A stretch of DNA of 64,000 bases from Haemonchus contortus (Eukaryota; Nematoda; Chromadorea; Rhabditida; Trichostrongylidae). Both the position numbers and the translations under genes were made by a program. Shown piece after piece: positions 58,645-64,000 of the stretch (position 1 is the stretch's first letter; each line of letters begins with the position of its first letter). Location of the stretch: assembly GCA_000469685.2 (NCBI GenBank), contig LS997567.1:43024775-43088774 (forward strand), read 5' to 3'. Below the pieces are notes generated by a model. That model was not told the DNA's origin, searched no databases, and was given only the letters and a program-made list of their open reading frames with translations.

Positions 58645-61600
58645 TACTTTTTGTTCGATATGGTAGAAGTATTGTCAAAATGGACCACCAAAGTCAATAA
58701 ACACTACCCAAATTATACAAATTATATTAACAGAGACAATTATGGGCAAAGTTTACCAGTTCGGCGACGACGAATGACTCGATGGAGATTGAATGTGGAC
58801 TTTGTGGTGAGCCGAGAGGAGAATCAGAACTGGAGCAACATTGTATATTCCTGACACTAGCGATGTCATGCTGAAACCGAAAATAACTTATGAATGGTAA
58901 AAACTCGTAAGAAGTAAATAATAATGTGTCAAACTTTTTTATTGTTACCCTATCTCATCATTCCTGTACAGGAAATCAGTAGACTTCTATTCATACACGT
59001 AATAATAAGGACTAAAAAATTTTGTTTTAGTCTCTGATTTCATTCCGTGTGGTCCAGATTCAGGAACAACCTTCGAAATAGTTCACTTCATCTTTCATTT
59101 TCAACCCATTCTCAAAGGTTCTCAACGACATAGTTTCCTGCATTTTTCCAGACTTCTTTACTATGCATTGTTTTCTTTTACTTTTCACAATGACAAGCAA
59201 TATTCCTTTTCCCCTTTACCTGGCATTGAGTTCTACTCAAGAAAAATCAGGGCCAACTGAACTTTTCAATCCAAAACTCCACAGAACTAGCAGTTGGGTG
59301 GGGCACATTAAAAGGTCAAACAAGTTCGTAGAAAAGTACTATTATAGTTCCTTGCAGTAAGAAGGAAGGAAGATTATCCAAATATTCCTGAAGGGAAGCT
59401 TTCAGTTACTGAAGAGCGTGGGAAAGAAACATTCTTGAGATCTCGTGGCAGCTAATGCCAAACATAAGACGCTCGATGAATTATGAAAATGGCCAAACAC
59501 GGCTGACTGAATCAACATGCTCGCAAGTTTGCCATGCTCATTGAACCTTAGACTAAGGCTTCATCTGGTCAGTGATCAGGTTGAAGATGGTGAACAACCA
59601 GGAATAGGCTGACTCAAGCAACAGCTTCATTGCGGTGCTTTTACAGTGCCTCCTGATCCCGATTCTCCAAAGGCTAATTATGGGCATGTCCAGTCAAAAC
59701 CTACTGGTATTACATAAAGTATGAAATAGAACGCTGAAGATCTATCTCCCCCCCCCCCCCTTTAGCTTCACAAGAGGTATCCGAAAATGGCCTCGGTGGC
59801 TATTACGGCACTCGTAGCTATGAAAACGCTCCAACCATCTCCATCGGAAAAAAGGGCAATATTCCGATGCTCTCTCGGAACTCTGCCAAGCCCTTTGTTC
59901 TCTTAGCACTCTACTACGCACCGATAGATTGCTGGCATTACGGGACACTTCAGTAGAACAATGAATAATCCATTATTTTATTTCAAAAATCATTCATAAC
60001 GTTGACGTTTATATACTACACTTTACTACCCCGAGCAAAATAAAAAACTAAACATTGATAATAAATCACTGTTCCGGCCCAACCCACCCCCTCCCGCCCC
60101 CAATTTACTCGGTCCCATTCCCTGCACTTCAAAAACATTAATCCAAAATCTGTCTACTGCTTCATAGCGGTTGAAAATGACCCACAAAGAAATTCAGTTC
60201 GCATAAGCCTAACAAAAAACGGGTAAAAAAAGTAGAGGGAACCATTTGGGATAGAAATGTCTCTGGTGGGCGATTATCCGAAAAGAACAAATAAACATCA
60301 TTTTTCCCATGGCCATAGAACGCTGCGTGCATTTATGAGGCGACAAGCAGCCCCTAGCCGAGATGGATGCAAATGTAAACATCAAATAAATCGGTTTCAC
60401 AGATTAGTGACCACTAAATATCTAACGTGATTCATAGTTGAAACTTTTAGCCCGTATTAAGCTAACTTTTGAACTCTCTAGATTGAAAAATCATATCTGT
60501 TTCTAAATTCACCAGTTAGTCCCTTTAATTAGACAGTAGCGCAGAATAAACACAAAATCCTTCCATGATCGTTGGGAAGACGTTTTGACGTGCGCGCTGA
60601 CGATGGCGAGACGCGCGTGCTCGCTCCGATTAAACGCGAAAAATAAACAAAATTCGAGAAAGATCCGGATTTTAATCGCTGATCGTCATAAAGAGAATCC
60701 GGAAAGATCAAATTCTCATGAACCCTACGAAAATGAAATCTGGTCCAAGAGACCAACCTTAGCACCAAGACGTAGAGTGGAATAGATGAGTTTATAGTTG
60801 AGAAGAATGCGATGAATCCAACTAGCTCCAGGATTGAACAGCGCCATTGCGATCATCGTCGATGAATAACCCGGTTGAAACCGTCGTCACTCATGTTGTA
60901 CTATGGAAATGAGGAGACGACGTAAGCAGAAAAAAACGTACGATGTCTAGCCCACCCTTTTAGCGACGTTTATGCATGAAAGAATAACGAGTGGAAGTCC
61001 AGCGACCAATAGTAGGTCGCCAAATGAACACAATGACCAATCGGAAAAAAGCCGGCCCCGATATCGTTTGAGAAAAGGAAAAATCTGATAAAGAAATCAA
61101 AATAACCACTTATTGAATAAAATGTATTTTTAAATGGTAGGTAGCAAGAGTCCACCGCTTTCAAGGTAAAATTAATTTTTTTGGTTAAGGAAAATAAGGA
61201 AAATCGGTTTTGTCTCTAAGTAGGAGCTCCGCGCAAGAATGCACAAGATTTCAACGGACAAAGCATAGATTTAGGGCGATAATAAAAAAGTGTAGCTGTA
61301 CAGCATCTTCTATGACGTTCAACCTAATTGGAATCGAAAATAATCAGAACCTCCTGACAAGCTGGCGAACAGAATACAAACCGCTGCATAACCAGTTCTT
61401 ATTTGAATCGATTTAAGCTTTCCCTTTGCGAAAGTCCGATTAAATCAGGTTTTGAAGAAAATCGTTCTCACAAAAGCACTACGCGAAGACGATTTCCAAT
61501 GTGATTACGCGAAATCTTGAGCTTCAGAAAAACGCATGTAAAAAGCTCCTACATGTTCTATGCAGCTAAGTGGCTATTCCCGAGGGCTTCTGACTTGCAC

Positions 61601-64000
61601 AGGATGTAAAATCACCGGTTTTCCTTACAAAGTATTCGCTGAATACAGGCATGCTCTTCCAGTACCACTTCGGTTGGTCTGCACCTGGTTCGCTCAAATC
61701 CCTATTGGGGCCGTCGTTATCACGCCAAGCATCGTCGGTGTGCCTCTTTGAAGGAACTCTCATCTTCAAGAGCTGGCCCACCAGCCCCCATCGTCTTTGT
61801 ACTGCAGCGTGACACGATTGACGGCTTTATTCCTTTTGGCCGAACCTTTGTGGTAGCAACACCGACCTCAAAAACATCAGAGATTGAGATCTTGGAAGCA
61901 CGTTTGAGAAAGAAGGAGCAAACCATTAGAAGCAATCCATGTGGAACACGGAACTAAGAAATCTAAGAAAAGCCTTTTAGGAGGAATAACAAACGGCATC
62001 TTGGGCTGCTGGGGAAACTCTTGTTTTCGAACATTTTCCTTCGTTTTCCGAACTATACCAGCCAATGATACCCATTAAAAGCTGACCTAAAGGATTCCTT
62101 CCCCGTAGGCTTAGAACGACGAAAGTCGTTGTAGTTCTCAGAGCCTCTAGGGAGGACCAGCCAAACATCAATTTTCCAGTAATTCCTAATCAATGCTTTT
62201 AGTACAACGAACTCCTTACTTCAAAGAGCTTCCGAATGAAGAAAAAATCCCTAAAAAAGTGCAGCTTCCAGTCATTTTCCTGGAGCACCTCTTAGAAAAA
62301 CTATAGCATCCAGCTCCAAAGACTAATAATCATCGCAGTAGAGGAACTACTTCGGCAGTTTCGGAGTTTGGTTCACGAGTTGAACAAACTCCATCGAATT
62401 AGCCGGGATAACCTCTGATCTACCTTCTGTAGAGCTATATGACAGAAAGAGGATGAAAATCTTACGAATGCAAAATAGCACGCCAGGATTTCCTCTTTTC
62501 ATTATTGTACAAGAGGAGCCAACTACGGTGAGGGCCCTAGAATACTAGCCGGCATATCCTACAAAATCCCTAAATTTCGGTAAATTCATCTCTAGAGCCA
62601 TTCTACAGTATTTCTATCAAAGGTTCGTAAAGTTGAAGGCCTTCAGCGTAGAAAATCACATTAAGTGACGGATGAGTACAAAAAGTTGACGAGGCTCAAA
62701 AGTGCAATGTGAAAGACGAAATTGCAAATCCCCTCCATTCAGGTGCATGAGCCAAATCAGAAATAAAACGGGAAGCTTTGTAGAGGGGATTTTTTCACCA
62801 GATATTGCATAAATTAGTTGTTCGAATTCATAAAATTCTGCGGAAAAAGAGTGAAATAATGAATTTCAAAAATTTGAAGACTCATGAAACCGGAAGGCAC
62901 TGGAAGAGAATTTTGCATCATCTCAAAAGAGCAGGGCCTAATAATTGAAATAAGAATATGACAAATCAAGAAAATCTGAAACAAGGCTCCAGCCCTGCCC
63001 AGTGTTAGATGATACTCTCAAATCATCTCAGAAAAAGTGATCTACAATCAGTCGATAAAGACGGATAAAAGTTGATTTTTCCCACAAAAGTTCTCTTCAG
63101 AGTTGATATACCCTCACTACCGATAAGATCGATGAGGTCACGGCCTCATAAGCACAAGGTCGTACATAGGGCTATAAGAAAGGCGGCTAATACTAGTAAT
63201 TACCAAGAGATTTCAGAGTAGTTATGACGATTTTCGCGTTCTGAAACCAATGAAGTGTGAAACCAGTCGGTTCTAGGCAGCACTTGGCAATGCGATGAAA
63301 CATATTGTGCAGATGTATTTGAAAACCTTCGACGAGCTTCCACAAAACCTCTGACAGATGCTTCAGTGACAGCATATTACGTAATGATCAACGTGTTGAC
63401 CATAAGGTATACCAAATTCCACGGTTTTGTACGGAATCGAAAATTGGAACTATCGATTAAGGGGCAGATCAGAGAAACGCGATCCTTTCGCGCGAACTAA
63501 GGCTCCGTTGAAATGTGAAAGCGCGGGAACTATTTTATAGGTGACGCATGCCTTACTTAAGAGTGCTTTCGAGCTGGAAATGAAATTTTTTGCTAACAAA
63601 AAAACTCTCTAAGTCAAAAGAGTTCAGGGTCCCTGCAATGAAAAAATTCGAAAAGGGTTCATACTCTTTGAAAGTGGAAACCACTTATCGCCGAAATCTC
63701 TTAAAAACAGTTCACTACCTAACTTGACAGTTACGCTTTTCATAACATTCCACTTAAGTAAGGAATGCAATGATAAAAGAAAATGTGAGCAGAACTGATA
63801 AACCTATGAAGGGTCGACTGCGGTTTGAGAGGGTTTCAAAGGAGAAGTTCAGGTGAGCCGGTCCACTACACTTTTTAGACCCACTTCATACAAATGTAAG
63901 TAATCATTACGAGTAATTCAGCTCTACAAGTTCATCAGAAGTTGCTGTCAAAAGGAGAAGTTAAGCTGCTACAGTCCGACAACTACCATAAGGTTTCTCT
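58645..64000. other. no gene identified
   Basis: Mostly AT-rich. A less AT-rich stretch at 61560-62170 is open in several frames on both strands (for example plus SRAGPPAPIVFVLQRDTIDG at about 61772) but shows no domain or convincing splice set. A poly-C run sits at about 59749-59761 and a CG-dense patch at 60575-60630. Confidence 0.35.

Noticed and set aside
1..64000. CRISPR arrays, rRNA genes, operons with ribosome binding sites
   Set aside because: The window is eukaryotic; no regularly spaced direct repeats with unique spacers and no rRNA sequence were seen.

Overview
The window is nuclear DNA of a nematode, most likely a clade V strongylid of the hookworm type. Three things point there: short introns with TTTTCAG/TTTTTAG acceptors, a readable lin-23 (beta-TrCP) gene and RPL19 gene with nematode-style exon structure, and an RTE-clade retrotransposon of a kind I associate with hookworm genomes (that last point is recollection, not a search). 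There is no prokaryotic gene organisation, rRNA or CRISPR array. Most long open frames are chance frames or intron read-through.

Layout. (1) 0.1-2.4 kb, minus: the 3' part of a globin gene in four exons, 5' end not found. (2) 2.4-18.4 kb: gene-poor, with a Tc1/mariner-like (maT) transposase remnant at 3.6 kb, two sharp hairpins (0.62-0.72 and 6.82-6.88 kb), one copy of a short interspersed repeat (12.06 kb) and a nearly full-length but broken mariner (13.28-14.54 kb). (3) 18.45-19.92 kb, minus: complete rpl-19 in four exons. (4) 20.2-24.1 kb: an RTE reverse-transcriptase fragment, two more copies of the 12-kb repeat, a foldback element and a 444-bp MITE with 8-bp target duplications. (5) 24.6-34.1 kb, plus: lin-23, about 15 exons, with a broken RING-finger fragment in its long first intron and a non-canonical GC-AG last intron. 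(6) 36.2-44.7 kb: nested retroelements. These are three copies of a ~360-bp LTR-like repeat in both orientations, an internally deleted mariner, a dead RTE element, two tandem 213-bp units each carrying a tRNA-like cloverleaf, and a small unrecognised multi-exon gene that starts about 280 bp downstream of one LTR. (7) 45.0-51.5 kb: a large inverted repeat with ~1.6-kb arms plus a direct extra copy. (8) 53.0-56.3 kb, minus: the DH-PH region and C-terminus of a Dbl/MCF2-type RhoGEF. (9) 56.3-64 kb: no assignable gene.

The four recognised genes are ordinary, unlinked cell functions (oxygen binding or sensing, translation, SCF ubiquitin ligation, Rho GTPase activation); nothing suggests one pathway. 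The most unusual locus is 40.4-44.7 kb, where an LTR, a possible primer-binding site, a spliced novel ORF and Pol III-type tRNA-like repeats sit together.
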